64,000 nt of DNA from contig CM064571.1 in NCBI GenBank assembly GCA_032716605.1, positions 17,539,862-17,603,861 on the forward strand, written 5' to 3'. Positions 1 to 10,704 of the stretch are shown in pieces. Below the pieces are notes generated by a model. The model worked only from the letters and a program-made list of their open reading frames with translations, was not told where the DNA came from and made no database searches. Positions within the stretch are counted from its first letter, which is position 1. Each line of letters begins with the position of its first letter. A program made the translations under genes and the position numbers. The stretch comes from Paralithodes platypus (taxonomy: Eukaryota; Arthropoda; Malacostraca; Decapoda; Lithodidae).

Positions 1-46
1 CCGGGCAACTTGATCTAATAATTCGTGACAAATGCCTAATGTTCAT

Positions 47-83
47 GGCTACCCCTTCTTGGGAATTACGGCGTTTGACAAAA
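47..83 (+). mobile_element. degraded 3' tip of a GATA-tailed LINE
   Basis: The run resembles the terminal block of the LINE ends at 3940-4009 and 22430-22500 (GGCCACCCCTTCGGGGATCA followed by CGGCGTC). The GATA tail is missing and several bases differ. Only about 35 bp are recognisable, so this is a weak call. Confidence 0.3.
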
Positions 84-215
84 AAATAGGAACAGTAGAC
101 CAGACTGACTCTGGCATCGAATCAAATTGAGAAGTGCAGTGAACATGAATTATGAGGGGAGTAGGGATAGAGCAAGGATCAGTAGGATGAACAGAATTTT
201 AGTGGGGGAAAAAGT

Positions 216-598
216 GGGTGGATGGGACTCGTTAGCCTTGGTCGGCAACTCATCTAGGGGAGACAACCTTATACAAATCCGGGTGGATGGGACTCGTCAG
301 CCTTGGTTGGCAGTCTGTCTAGGGGAGTAAACCTGATACAAATCCGTACTGCTTACCTAAGGGTAAGGCAGGTTAGTGGATGGATTAGCCGAACACCACT
401 GTAGAAAAATAGTGCTAACAAGATACACAGAGGGCCTCGGAGTCGGACGGATCATAAATTGAGTGGTCAATCCTGTAAGTCCTTTACTAAACTGGCTGGG
501 GTTGTCCCTCTCACAGGGAATAGGTCCGCTTGGGGGCATTCTGTGTATGGCCACCCTCGTAAGGGGAGTAAGGCGTTCGGCAATAGATAGATAGATGC
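216..598 (+). mobile_element. SINE with (GATA)n tail, copy 1
   Basis: The unit starts with two tandem copies of a block of about 65 bp (217-281 and 282-347, each opening GGTGGATGGGACTCGT). A unique body follows, ending GGCGTTCGGCAATAGATAGA. Further copies lie at 15600-16190, 19198-19905 and 31521-31918, all reversed. No clear tRNA promoter boxes were seen in the head, so its polymerase III origin is unproven. The last 45 bp match the 3' end of the LINE at 3468-4009, which suggests that LINE supplies its retrotransposition machinery. Confidence 0.7.
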
Positions 599-640
599 AA
601 AAATCGCCCAAAAAGTTAACAATCTCCTCTTCATCAAAAT

Positions 641-705
641 TGAGTCGTACTGGTTAGCGCGCTCGGGTCCCAACCGAAATTACCCGCGTTCGATTCCTGA
701 GTAGC
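641..705 (+). repeat. tRNA-like sequence (SINE head or tRNA relic)
   Basis: An A-box-like segment (TGGTTAGCGCGCTCGG, from 651) is followed by a near-consensus B box (GTTCGATTCC, 688-697) at tRNA spacing. I could not draw a convincing acceptor stem, so it is better read as a tRNA-derived relic than a working gene. It overlaps the 3' end of the minus-strand ORF at 680-1186. Confidence 0.4.
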
Positions 706-1186
706 AGAACCTGGTATAAGCGGACTGTTGTGAATTCCCATATGATGCAAATGTAATGGCCTGGGCCATGGAGGGATCTGTAGATATCCTGGAAGTGGCC
801 AACAGTTGAATCAAAGCCTGAAATCTTGCATTCTCTTCCTCTCTTCTTAAAGCCTCCTCTTGTCTTCTCACTGCCTCCTCTTGTCTTCTCACTGCCTCTT
901 CTTGCCTTCTAGATTCCTCCAGATACTGAATAAACTGTAGGAAATCGGCCCCAGACGGAACTGAGGGTGAAGCATGTGGGTGGAAGGGTGGAGGAGGTGG
1001 AGTGCGTAAGGGGGTAGAAGTAGAGAAACCAGAAAAATCTTGGGAGATTTGTGGAGGTGGAAGTGGTCCAGAAATCCCAGGGGAGGTTTGTGTAGGAGAG
1101 CTGGGAGGTAATGTGGGGTTGTGTTGCAATCGTACCTCTTCCTGACATCCTCTGGTTAGGGCAACAGACAGACAGGTTGATAACAA
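680..1186 (-). CDS. coiled-coil, proline-rich ORF, possibly retroelement gag
   Basis: Open frame of 168 codons on the - strand. Residues about 30-80 are rich in Pro, Ser and Thr. A Glu/Arg/Gln-rich helix follows, built of repeated RRQEEAV-type heptads (about residues 90-120), which should form a coiled coil. The end runs into the tRNA-like sequence at 641-705. Similar coiled-coil proteins open the gag of some LTR retrotransposons, but no zinc knuckle, protease or LTR is visible nearby. The start codon is uncertain, and no family can be named with confidence. Confidence 0.3.
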   Translation of the reverse strand: MLSTCLSVALTRGCQEEVRLQHNPTLPPSSPTQTSPGISGPLPPPQISQDFSGFSTSTPLRTPPPPPFHPHASPSVPSGADFLQFIQYLEESRRQEEAVRRQEEAVRRQEEALRREEENARFQALIQLLATSRISTDPSMAQAITFASYGNSQQSAYTRFCYSGIERG

Positions 1187-1189
1187 AGA

Positions 1190-2960
1190 GTCGACAAATT
1201 CCCCACTAGAATATTCGTCCTAGTAGATAACAGTGTTTTTGCTGCGAAAGATTGCCAGCAACAAGTAGTGTGTGTGACGGCGTGCTCAGTGCGTGTATGC
1301 GTATGTGTGTTCACCAACCGCTCGTGGCTCGGGAGGGGGAGACGGCCGCGTTCACTCACTCAACTCAACTCAGTCAAAGACCCTAGAGAAAGGAAGACAG
1401 ACCTGCCTTATGGGCAGGCCCCTCACATGGGGGGGGGGGGGGGCATATGCCCGGGGGCGGCACTTTTAGGGGGGCGGCAATTCTAGCCTGGACTTGCCGC
1501 CCACAAGGCTGACAAAACAACAATAATAAAAAAGAGCTCAAAGAAGCCCTGAATATTTTACCGTAATCGACGATTTTTGCTTTAAAATCAACAAAAATTT
1601 AATATTTTCCCTTATCCTTTCTGCTATAGAGACATTAAATACAAATTTTAAAATCTGTTTAATTATTTCGCAAGCCAATAGCTAAAATGTCTACATGAAG
1701 AAAAAAAATGATTAAGTTTGACTCAAAATATCTACGTTTTCTTTTTCATTTGTTTACTCAAGCTCAGCTGATTCGTGGTTTTGGCGCACTGCCGAAAACA
1801 GCAGAGCTGCTGCTAAGGTAAATATAGTTTTTTCTACTCTTTTAAGATTTTTTTTTTGGCGAATCTTTGATAATGCCGATAGATGAAGTCACATAGATGT
1901 TCGGTATTCAATGTGTACTCATGCCACATGGTATTCTCTCTTTAGGCTAATAGACAAAGTATTGATGGTTCCCCATCTTATTTACAACAAAAGGAATTCG
2001 AGTTTGAACAATTATTGTGGCCCAAGGAATTATATGGACAGTAACGTAATAGTATCGATTCTTATTTACTTTCAGATTACGAGTATAAGAAATATATTCA
2101 TTATTTTGCAAAGAAACGTTAATTATTAGCTATTAAAAGACTGTAGCCTACTTCGATCCAATGATTTGTCTTTAAGAAAGATCACAATAGGCCTAGCCTA
2201 CTAATTAATCATGTCTTAATTAAATGTTGATACGAATTTGACAGCTCAAACAATTATTGCGTTAGCCTACAATTGTTTTCTAGCTTCCAATAATATTTGT
2301 GATGCATATAAAACATTACTTTTTAAAGTGCATGGCATAGGCCTAGATGGCTGATGGGCTACACTTCAACATAGGCTATGTGTTAATATTCAGTTATACT
2401 AGATTATTTTTTAAAGTATGTACAGTACTCAGGTCCATACATACATAGCCTAAATTTTTAAAGTACAATAGGCCTACTTTGTTTCTCAGTGTTATGCAAG
2501 ATTAGCCTATATGTAGGCCTATAGGCTATATACCAAGCACATCGTATTGAAGCAGCTAGGCCTAGGCCTACTAATCGAATAAAATACAATATGCATTTAT
2601 ATATGATTATATATATTATTATTTGTGTACCGTAATTTAATAGGCCTATAGCTTAATAGGATATATATCGAATTGGTTTAATAAAACTATTTAAAAGATT
2701 CGTTCAATAAGATTGTAGTTCCCTAATCACATGAAACTGCAACAAAACTTCACCTAAAGGGCAATAAGCAAATTAGATTTCGGAAAGGGAATCTGTAACC
2801 TCAGTTGTATGTTAAATTTAAACCTTTTCCTAAGCTTTTATACAATTAATAGTGACGTACACATGTTCAGAACATGTGACCCGGGGCTAATCCTTGGCAA
2901 GGATTAGCCCCGGGTCATACTTTTAATTATTATGAAATTAATATTACTGTATTACCATTT
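1190..2960. other. AT-rich stretch with AGGCCTA-type spacer, no gene seen
   Basis: No supported coding sequence. A 14-15 bp G run lies near 1430, followed by GGGGGCGGCA-type sequence (1450-1480) of the kind found at the ends of some hAT elements. The stretch 2190-2700 is full of TAGGCCTA words typical of this genome. It could be the 5' part of the hAT-like remnant whose coding scrap begins at 2975, but no matching far terminus was found. Confidence 0.35.
2861..2916. repeat. two abutting perfect palindromes
   Basis: 2861-2877 is a 17-bp palindrome (ACATGTTC, one base, GAACATGT). It is directly followed at 2878-2916 by a 39-bp palindrome with 19-bp arms beginning GACCCGGGGC and a single central base. 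There is no mismatch in either. The pair lies about 60 bp before a polypyrimidine-AG acceptor-like site. Confidence 0.85.
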
Positions 2961-2974
2961 ACCTTTTTTTTCAG

Positions 2975-3258
2975 ATTCTCGGCCTTTGCTATGCCACCAA
3001 AGCGTGTTCGGTTAAGTGGGAGTATACCAAAAAATTAGGAAGAAGCGAAAGATGGAAGAAGAGAAGCTTGCTGGTTCATTAGAAACCTTCATTGTGAAGA
3101 CTAAAAAGAGTGAAACTTGTGTTCGAAATGAGGATCTCGTGAGTGAATGTGAAGATACTGAGGAAGAGGAGTCTAGGGATTTATTCGAGGAGTCTGAGCC
3201 TAGGCCTAATAGGGAAGAGAAAGAAACCAGTAATCAGGAGGCTGAGGAGGGTAAATAA
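2975..3258 (+). pseudogene. N-terminal scrap of a hAT/ZMYM1-like transposase
   Basis: A run of T followed by CAG (ending 2974) looks like a splice acceptor. ATG at 2991 starts a short frame reading KRVRLSGS, a motif common at the N-terminus of hAT-type (ZMYM1/TTF finger) proteins. It stops after 15 codons. The neighbouring frame (3016-3258) then gives a basic and acidic stretch with a GSLETFIVK-like segment, as expected after a frameshift. No zinc finger, catalytic region or dimerisation domain follows. The family call rests on short, low-complexity similarity. Confidence 0.35.
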
Positions 3259-3467
3259 AGTCCTGAAATAAATATACAAAGCTCTCAAATATGGCTTAAA
3301 TGTAGGTAAATAATAGTTACTGCGATGTTGGAAACGTAGCACTGATAAGTATGGACAATAGGACAATATTTGATCTCAAAGCGAACAATAAGTTAATGGA
3401 ACTTGAATAAGTAATTAAACTGTAATAACTCAACGAGTAATAAATATGAAAGATGACTTCATAAAGG

Positions 3468-4009
3468 GTGCGGGAGAGGGTACAACAGGGGAAGAGGGTT
3501 GTAGGAACGCTAAAAGCAGTAACAAGAAATAGGGTGGTCAGTATGGAAGTGAAGAAGTCCTTGCATGACAGTGTGGTAATCCCGACACTGACTTACGGAA
3601 GCGAAGCATGGACGTTGGTTGAGAGACTTAGACCAAGAGTGAGAGCAGTGGAAATGAATTACTTAAGGAGTGTGTGCGGAGTTACATGGAGGGATAGACA
3701 GACTAATGAGGAAGCAAGAAGGAGGTGTGGTGTGGAGGTAGATGTGCTGGAAAGTGTGAAAAGGAACAACTTGAGATGGTTCGGCCATATGGAACGTATG
3801 GAAAGCGAGAGAATGACTAAGAGGATGTACGAAAGCGAGGTGGAGGGACAGAGAGGTGGAAGGATGGAGTGAGGAAGTACATGAACGAAGGCGGTGCTGG
3901 TTGGGGGGAGGGGCGTCGACTGACTGGGGACAGAGGTGCATGGGGGCGGTTCGTTCGTGGCCACCCCTTCGGGGATCACGGCGTCAGGCAATAGATAGAT
4001 AGATAGACT
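3468..4009 (+). mobile_element. 3' end of a GATA-tailed non-LTR retrotransposon
   Basis: The frame 3468-3872 encodes the region after the reverse transcriptase active site of a LINE: PTLTYGSEAWTL, then GVTWRDRQTNEE, then NNLRWFGHMERM. This is the usual C-terminal signature of RTE-like and related LINE polyproteins. After a frameshift near 3870 the coding trace runs on (GDRGAWGRFV, HPFGDHGV) almost to the tail GGCAATAGATAGATAGATAG. The 5' part, including endonuclease and catalytic reverse transcriptase, is absent. A second 3' copy lies at 22175-22500. Confidence 0.75.
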
Positions 4010-4040
4010 TCATAAAAGCATAATAATTAAATTAGTCAAT

Positions 4041-4330
4041 TTTTTTTTTTTTTCTATATTCCAACTACTCCCTCTCGGGCATAGGCTGAGAGCCTGTACA
4101 TTCCACCGCTCAACACGATGAAGCCTGTGAGGTATTGTTCCAGTCTGGGGAGTGAGACATGTGAAGCATCCATTCATGGCTCGAAGCAGCTGGTTGCTTC
4201 GTTCAAGTGCTTCACTGTCTCATCCTCCAGACTCAGACCCTCACTCTCAGAACGCCACCTATTGAGCAGTGAACTCACTGCTATACTATACCGTCTATAC
4301 GTGACTGAGGAAGCAATTACTCTGAGACTG
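4041..4330 (-). mobile_element. poly(A) SINE, truncated copy
   Basis: The element reads on the - strand. The T run at 4041-4054 is its poly(A) tail. The body, including the segment around 4126-4175, matches the longer copy at 13846-14427. The tRNA-like head seen there is not recognisable here, so this copy is probably 5'-truncated. Its limit near 4330 is approximate. Confidence 0.6.
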
Positions 4331-6225
4331 AAGTTTCACTATTGGATCTGTAACCGGATGATAGGTAGCGCATAAACTCAGGTCTGAATAAGCGTTCAAG
4401 TTTTACGTGTAGGTGTATGTCTTTATAATCGGATAAACATATATATATTTCCAAGCCGAAGAATAGAGGAGCCTGAATTTGAAGAAGTATATAAATATTT
4501 TCTGCACGATAGAATGTGTACTGTTCTCCCGAATCAGAGCAACGGATAATAAATAAAGAAGGGAAGAATGGAAAATCTTTTAAGTTTACGTTAACACTGT
4601 GAACCTTGACATACCTAAGTCTAAACCCTCACTGTAATCATTGTTGCCATTCCGAACAAAGAAAAACACTTAAAGGATTTCGTAGTAGAACGCTGGGAGA
4701 ACGAGTTTGGAGCACACTGGTAGAGGCTCGGTTGTCTTGTTTCTTGACTACAGGGACCTGGGATATTCACACTTCCCAGCTAGGTTCGGGCCCAAACAAC
4801 TCCACCATACGTTCTGCTCTACTTCTCACTCCCGTCTTGGCACGACGCACTTGATCACTATTCACGCTGAACCTGGAGGATCCCCTGCACTCGGTAAACA
4901 CAAAGTATTTCCGGGCGTAGGTGGACAATTACTATATTCACTGTCCTGAACCTCGAGAAAGTACGGTGATGCAAGCCTAGGCTTAGAGTGGTTTGGCAGA
5001 CTTGCACTAGTGGTACTTAGTTCATCTGTTATGAACTCATCACGGAAAGTTAGCGAAGCTAATGACTCTATCTCATCTCCACCTGTTAATGTTAAGTCAC
5101 AAGAAAGAGTCAAGAGGCCTACTTGCGATTGATCATGCGGTTCAACCTGAATCCCACATTTGGAGTAGAGACAGATTGAACTATTCCTTGGCCTGCTTTG
5201 GTATGTATAACCAGGGAATAAAGAATTTCCTTCCTCGCAATGATTAATGCCTTTCCTTCTCCCTTCTATCCTGGGAGCTTCAAGATCAGAACTCAAAAAT
5301 GGTATTAAGCCAGTAGGCTGATTGTTTGATTCTACTTTGTTCAGCGCGCATAGTGAGTCCGTTTTTGTCGGCGTTTTCGTTGCCCGGTTTCGGGGCAAGA
5401 GGGGCATGGGTGACACTTTGGCTTTGTGTTCTTTCAGGGAGCCGGTCGCACTAGGGATTGTTTGCACATGGGAATTATGTGAGGATGATGCATGCACTGG
5501 TTTAACTTTGGTAGGCTATTTGGCTTGTGCTGGATCTAAAGGATATTTGCATATGGCATATGTGAGGCTGTTCTGTTATTTCTGGCCTGTTCATTTCTTC
5601 ATTATTTGCACTATGGTGATAAGTTAACACTGGTTCTAAATATTCACTTTGCATCTCGGTGTACATTTCACTGTGGTTTTGATAGTATATGGGTGCACAT
5701 TGTAGCGGTTGATGGTGAACTTACATAGAGTTGCTGGAGTACAGTTCGGCCACGTGTTGGTTTGCGTTTTCTCTAGTGGGTGGTTTGGTTTTGCACGCTA
5801 GTCATGGGTGGTAAAGGGTTGGTATCTGGATCTGGAACAACTTTATCCTCCGGTATCTCACCATCGCCTTCCAAAAAAAAGTCCCTACCTCGGGGCTGGA
5901 GCATATATTTCTTGTAGGAAGTTGTGCGTGTGTAGGGTTGGAGATGGTGGAGGAAGTAGCACCACAATCTGGCCGTGATATTATTAGGGCCATTGGCGTC
6001 TCTTAGAGTTGTCTATGGGAAGTGATATTTCTGTCCTCATTATTAATGTGGGGGTAAGCTTAGCTATTTTCATTGTTGGGTACAATATAGTTACTCATTC
6101 AAATATATTGGTTTTCTTTGATTAATGTCTAAGAAAATCAGAGTTTTACCGTTAACTAAACTATATAATACGATCAGCGTAGCCTACTTTGTAATAATGT
6201 AATATATTTAGTATAAGCCAAATAG
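4331..6225. other. region without a recognised gene
   Basis: The longest frame is on the - strand at 4862-5497 (211 codons). Its translation is polar and shows no motif I know, no membrane segment and no similarity to its neighbours. It may be chance or a decayed retroelement ORF. The rest is AT-rich with no clear repeats. Confidence 0.4.
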
Positions 6226-6230
6226 TGTTG

Positions 6231-6464
6231 AGCTGGTATCACACGAGAGTGTTCTTTTCCTCAACTCTTATCGTCAATGCTGGTCTAGCTGGCAGCTTAT
6301 GAAATAAGCTTTTACAACAAGTCTATTGCATGAATTAGCCTAACCTAATTTCAGTCTAGTTTCCGATGCTTGTAAAGTTATAGTGCATAGGATCCTAGAA
6401 ATGTTGCCTTAATAATGTTGACCATCATATAGTTGCCTGAAAAATGTTTGGTGTGATAGCCCTA
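6231..6464. mobile_element. degraded Harbinger-like MITE
   Basis: The left end AGCTGGTATCACACGAG and right end GTGTGATAGCC are decayed versions of the terminal repeat AGCCGGTATCACACGAG seen at 19372-19601 and 51799-51981. Internal words (CTGGTCTAGC, CAGTCTAGTTTCCGAT, GAAATGTTGCC) are shared with both. No intact target duplication remains. Confidence 0.5.
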
Positions 6465-6486
6465 CAAGCACTGTGGCCCGTAGGCT

Positions 6487-7532
6487 ATCTTAATAAATAA
6501 AGGTCAATGTTTGTCTGTCTGTTTGTCAGTTACCCGACCTTTGTTAATAAACTCCTCCCACAGTTTTGGTGCCAGGTGGGAGTGTGGGGCACCGTTGGAA
6601 AGCCCAGGCTTTGGAGATGGTTTTAGGCGAGTTTAGTGGAAATCAGAGACACTTTTGTTTAATAAAATTTTCGGCAGTAGTATACGGGAGCAAAAAAAAT
6701 GCGAAAAAAATGGCCGTTTGGGGCAGAAGGAGGCCTCCGATCGAAAAGGTGTATGGAACGAAAGTTGTTCGAAGCTCCCCAAAATGGGGGTACGGATGAG
6801 GTCAGATCCAAAATCGGAGGTCATTTAGCGGCCGAAATCTAGGTCGCCGTTTAATGAGGCACAGGGAGGTCGAGGCCGGTGATTATGGTAGTAGTAGTAT
6901 TGTGATGATTGTGGTAGTAGTGATTGATGATGGTGATTATGGTAGTAGAATTTAAACCCGGGCAACGCCGGGTACCCCTCCTAGTATTTATATATAACTC
7001 ACTAGCAGGGTACCCGGCGTTGCCCGGGTAATCACCATATTCACCATCACTACTACCACCACTACTACTACCATAATTACCATCATTAATCACTACTACC
7101 ACAATCATCACAATACTACTACTACCATAATCACCGGCCTCGACCTCCCTGTGCCTCATTAAACGGCGACCTCGATTTCGGCCGCTAAATGACCTCCGAT
7201 TTTGGATCTGACCTCATCCGTACCCCCATTTTGGGGGGCTGCGAACAACTTTCGTTCCGTGCACCTTTTCGATCGGAGGCCTCCTTCTGCCCCAAACGGC
7301 CACTTTTTCGCATTTTTTTCGCTCCCGTATACTACATAAGTTCTGCCGAAAATGTTATTAAACAAAAGTGTCTCTGATTTCCACTAAACTCTCCTATAAC
7401 CATCTCCAAAGCCTGGGCTTTCCAACGGTGCCCCACACTCCCACCTGGCACCAAAACTGTGGGAGGAGTTTAGTAACAAAGGTCGGGTAGTCGGGTAACT
7501 GACAGACAAACATTGACCTTATTTATTAAGAT
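6487..7532. repeat. 1-kb foldback (long inverted repeat)
   Basis: The arms at 6487-6980 and 7014-7532 are reverse complements over almost their whole length, joined by a loop of about 30 bp. The outer ends read ATCTTAATAAATAAAGG. The inner ends carry the GGGTACCCGGCGTTGCCCGG motif. The arms contain TGG/TAG trinucleotide-rich stretches (6870-6950) and their complement. No target duplication was seen and no transposase is encoded. The short ORFs in the arms mirror each other and are not genes. Confidence 0.85.
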
Positions 7533-8042
7533 TAGAAAATGGAGTAACCTGATGAAATAGAAAACGTAAATTAAATGGGTAACTAAATTGTAAGAAGTTG
7601 ATCTTGATACTGTCGAGTTTCGACACACTGCCGCCCACAATCTTAATATCTAAACATATGATCGTTATCTTGTAGGTAATTACTTAAAGAGAACAATCCA
7701 AACTAATGTAATACCTCTGATACCTTAATCCAGACTATGTATGTATACCTACAAATCCTTAACTTAATACTTAATCCAGGCTAATACGGTATGTAGCCTA
7801 TAATACCTTTAAAATTAACTTAATCCAAACTAAAAATGGCATGTATGGCCATTTATCAATGAAATCATAGTTGACCAGAAGCTAGTTTTGACCTCCATAA
7901 GTCAACAGCGCCTGACGCGGCCCGACGAGAGGTGCGCAACTTAATTTCGCTATCCTCTTTACCGCTGACCGCTACGGCACCGGAGGAACATTTTGAAGGG
8001 TCGGCTTATTTAACTGAGTAGCGTTGAATGCATGATTTAGTT
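7533..8042. other. gap between the foldback and the BEL remnant, no gene
   Basis: AT-rich sequence without a supported frame. It is where the 3' untranslated part and LTR of the BEL/Pao element would be expected, but no LTR pair could be matched in the window. Confidence 0.4.
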
Positions 8043-9286
8043 TTAATGGATATAGCCTAACGATGGGGCGAGGACACCGGAGCTTGTCTTTAAACGTGCA
8101 ACTCTAGTTATTCCATGAATACCTGCCTCTAGTCCAGTGATCTTCCCCAGTTTCCACATTAGCCGAGGACCATCTTCATGTATTAACACAATATCACCTA
8201 GCTCTGGCCATGATTTACCCTGTGACTGCAAGTGACATTTATGAGTCTCTCTCAATGCTAAAAGGTATTCTGATTGCCAATGTTTCCACATATCTTTAGA
8301 CAGTTTATTCATGTAGTAATATCTCGCAGTTAAATTCTTATTATGCTGAAAGGAGGGATCCGTTAATTCATCATCCCTTATTGCCTCTTTTGGAAACGTC
8401 AACAATCGGCTACCTCTCAGCATATGAGAAGAAGTGATGGGGTTTACATCATCTATCTCACCAGATACATATGGTCGGTCATTAACACAGGCTTCAACTT
8501 CACAAAGAATAGTTTTTAATTCCTCTAATGCGACCAAAGTTCTACCAAGGATCTTTTCAAACCGGCTTTCACTATCCCTATTAATCGCTCCCATATGGCA
8601 CCAAACCATGGAGCTCTGGCGGGGATAAAGCGCCACTCACATTGATGCTCTAGAATATAGCTCTGAACCACCGGATCTTCCGAAATCTCGCAGTCAAGAG
8701 TTTACCTGCACTTTGTAATGTACTCGCATTATCACTTAAAATCAATTGCAGAAAGCCTTGTCTGCTCACAAATTTACGAAATGCATACATAAAACTTTTG
8801 CAAGATAAAATTGTAACTACAGTAGGCTACTTCTAAATGTATAACTCTGGTAATGGCACAAGTAAATAAAACTATACTGTATAATGCTTTCATGGTGGGA
8901 TTATCTTTCACTTGCAAGGCACCGGAATAATCTACACGGGTTACCAAAAAGGGATCACTGGGTGTACCTCTGAAGCTAGGCAAAGGAGGTGCATTTTTAG
9001 GAGAATAGTGTTTACCTTGAAATCTTTAACAAACTATGCATCTTCTCAGCACCATTATGACCGTCTGTCGCATTTGTGGGATCCACCACTTCTGTCGTAA
9101 ATAGAAAACCAAGTGCCCCACGCCATAGTGACAACATATTGTGTGACCTTTAATAATAGTCATTGAGGTTATTGGATGCTTCGATGGTAATAATATGGGA
9201 TATTTACTGTCATCGCAGATAGATGCTAACTGGAACCCTACCCTTACACCTAATTACACCATCATCCATATAGGCTACAATCCTAA
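8043..9286 (-). pseudogene. BEL/Pao retrotransposon integrase region, broken
   Basis: Read on the - strand, the order fits a BEL/Pao pol protein. First comes a DDGVIRCKGRV-like block (about 9280-9240). A damaged zinc-binding segment (GHNGAEKMHSLLK, about 9080-9030) is next, then the integrase core (PSFRGTPSDPFLVTRVDYSG, 8983-8774) and LSDNAST with a catalytic Asp (about 8720). The long C-terminal frame 8636-8043 follows, with LGRTLVALEELKTILCEVEA, NDRPY, WQSEYLLALRE and GDIVLIHEDGPRLMWKLGKI. Several stops and frameshifts lie between the blocks. The upstream RNase H part is at 14790-15545, cut off by the 5.5-kb composite insertion between them. Confidence 0.8.
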
Positions 9287-9573
9287 TGTAGGAATCGTTT
9301 TTTACACCATACCCGAAAGAGGATTTATGGAGCTCCGATCTTACTCTCAACCATCTGAACAATTTTACCAGCACACCTAAACTTTGTTAGATATGGGAAT
9401 AGCCTCCCGAAAATATCAAGCCCTGGTGGGGGCACGAACTCTCGACCCTTGGGTTGTGAGGCAGACACCTTACCAGTTAGACCAATAGAGATATCCCACT
9501 TGGCCTGGTTGGCTCAGGGTATTTCCGCATCCGATCTGTTTTAGGCTAGCCTACTTTCACTGACTTTACACTA
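9287..9573 (-). mobile_element. tRNA-derived SINE, copy 1 of a direct duplication
   Basis: On the - strand a tRNA-like head is visible: GGTCTAACTGGTAAGGTG (A box) and GAGTTCGTGCC (B box), with an anticodon-loop region CCTCACAACC recalling tRNA-Val(CAC). The whole 287-bp unit recurs at 9822-10108 with only about five differences. Confidence 0.65.
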
Positions 9574-9821
9574 CTTCACCTTCCGGGAAGCGAAAACTCC
9601 GAACAGAGAGGAACGAACAGAGAGGAACAAGCTTGAGCCGAATCGACCGAGAGTCCGTCAGAGAGATGAACGGGAATGGTGAGTCAACTTCACTGAGCGG
9701 TGCACCACACGCACCTACTAACTGCCCAGTTGGCAACTCGCTTGGGCGGCTGGCAACTCCACAACCCAACCCAAGCGAGTCTCACAACACTCCCTGCTCT
9801 CTCCTATCCTCTTCCTTGTCC

Positions 9822-10108
9822 TGTAGGAATCGGTTTTTACACCATACCCGAAAGAGGATTTATGGAGCTCCGATCTTACTCTCAACCATCTGAACAATTT
9901 TACCAGCACACCTAAACTTTGTTAGATACGGGAATAGCCTCCCGAAAATATCAAGCCCTGGTGGGGGCACAAACTCTAGACCCTTGGGTTGTGAGGCAGA
10001 CACCTTACCAGTTAGACCAATAGAGATATCCCACTTGGCCTGGTTGGCTCAGGGTATTTCCGCATCCGATCTGTTTTAGGCTAGCCTACTTTCACTGACT
10101 TTACACTA
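9822..10108 (-). mobile_element. tRNA-derived SINE, copy 2 of a direct duplication
   Basis: Nearly identical to 9287-9573 and in the same orientation. The 248 bp between the copies (9574-9821) hold no recognised feature. The two units may be separate insertions or arms of a local duplication. The CR1 element starts directly after this copy. Confidence 0.65.
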
Positions 10109-10116
10109 ATTGCCTC

Positions 10117-10704
10117 ATGAGATTGGTACTAGGTAGTTTTGCAGATGCGTCGTTCAAAGCGTCCCATTCTCTCTTAAAAGATTCCCTTTGTACTAGCATA
10201 ATCATTAAAGTCTCGGCAGCGCGCATTTCATTAATTGATAAGGTAGGTGTGACTCTTAAGCTCAAAGTTAGGAAGCTGGAGTGTCTCCCCGGGGCAGGTA
10301 TAGGTAGAGTTTGTGAGAGATTGGAGGACGTCATTGACGACTTTGGAGATAAACCCATAGTCGTACTTAGTGCGGGTAGCAATGACGTGGGAAAGCTTAC
10401 CAGTGTTGAACTGCGTAAGTTGTATAGGGTAGCCTTAGATAAGATTAGGGTGAAGGGTGGGATTCCCATTGCTTGCTCTATCTTGCCAAGAAGAGGTGTC
10501 AGACGTGAATGGTTGTCCAGAGCAATTGGTTTTAATTGCTGGCTGGCAAAGCTGTGCAAAGAGTTGTCATTACCATTCATAGACAACTGGAGCCTCTACT
10601 ACGGTAACGATAGCTTGTACGCAAGGGACGGGGTGCATTTAAGTAGGAAAGGGATAGGGATGTTACGAAAGTTAGTTAATAGAGCAGTTGAGGTGGGGTT
10701 TTAA
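10117..10704 (+). CDS. CR1 ORF1 with SGNH/GDSL esterase-like domain
   Basis: The 195-codon frame contains two SGNH-hydrolase blocks: SAGSNDV (residues 85-91, block III with the Asn) and DGVHLSRKG (Asp171 and His174, block V). The first block with the catalytic Ser (GDS) is missing because the 5' end is cut off by the SINE at 9822-10108. CR1 ORF1 proteins are known to carry such an esterase domain, thought to help at membranes or with RNP handling. The domain cannot be catalytic as it stands. The first Met is probably internal. Confidence 0.7.
   Translation: MRLVLGSFADASFKASHSLLKDSLCTSIIIKVSAARISLIDKVGVTLKLKVRKLECLPGAGIGRVCERLEDVIDDFGDKPIVVLSAGSNDVGKLTSVELRKLYRVALDKIRVKGGIPIACSILPRRGVRREWLSRAIGFNCWLAKLCKELSLPFIDNWSLYYGNDSLYARDGVHLSRKGIGMLRKLVNRAVEVGF

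Noticed and set aside
4862..5497. 211-codon minus-strand frame as a gene
   Set aside because: No recognisable domain or splice context was found and it may be chance; noted only in the gap description.
6851..7159. Minus-strand frame rich in Gly/Ser/Asn
   Set aside because: It comes from trinucleotide repeats in the foldback arms.
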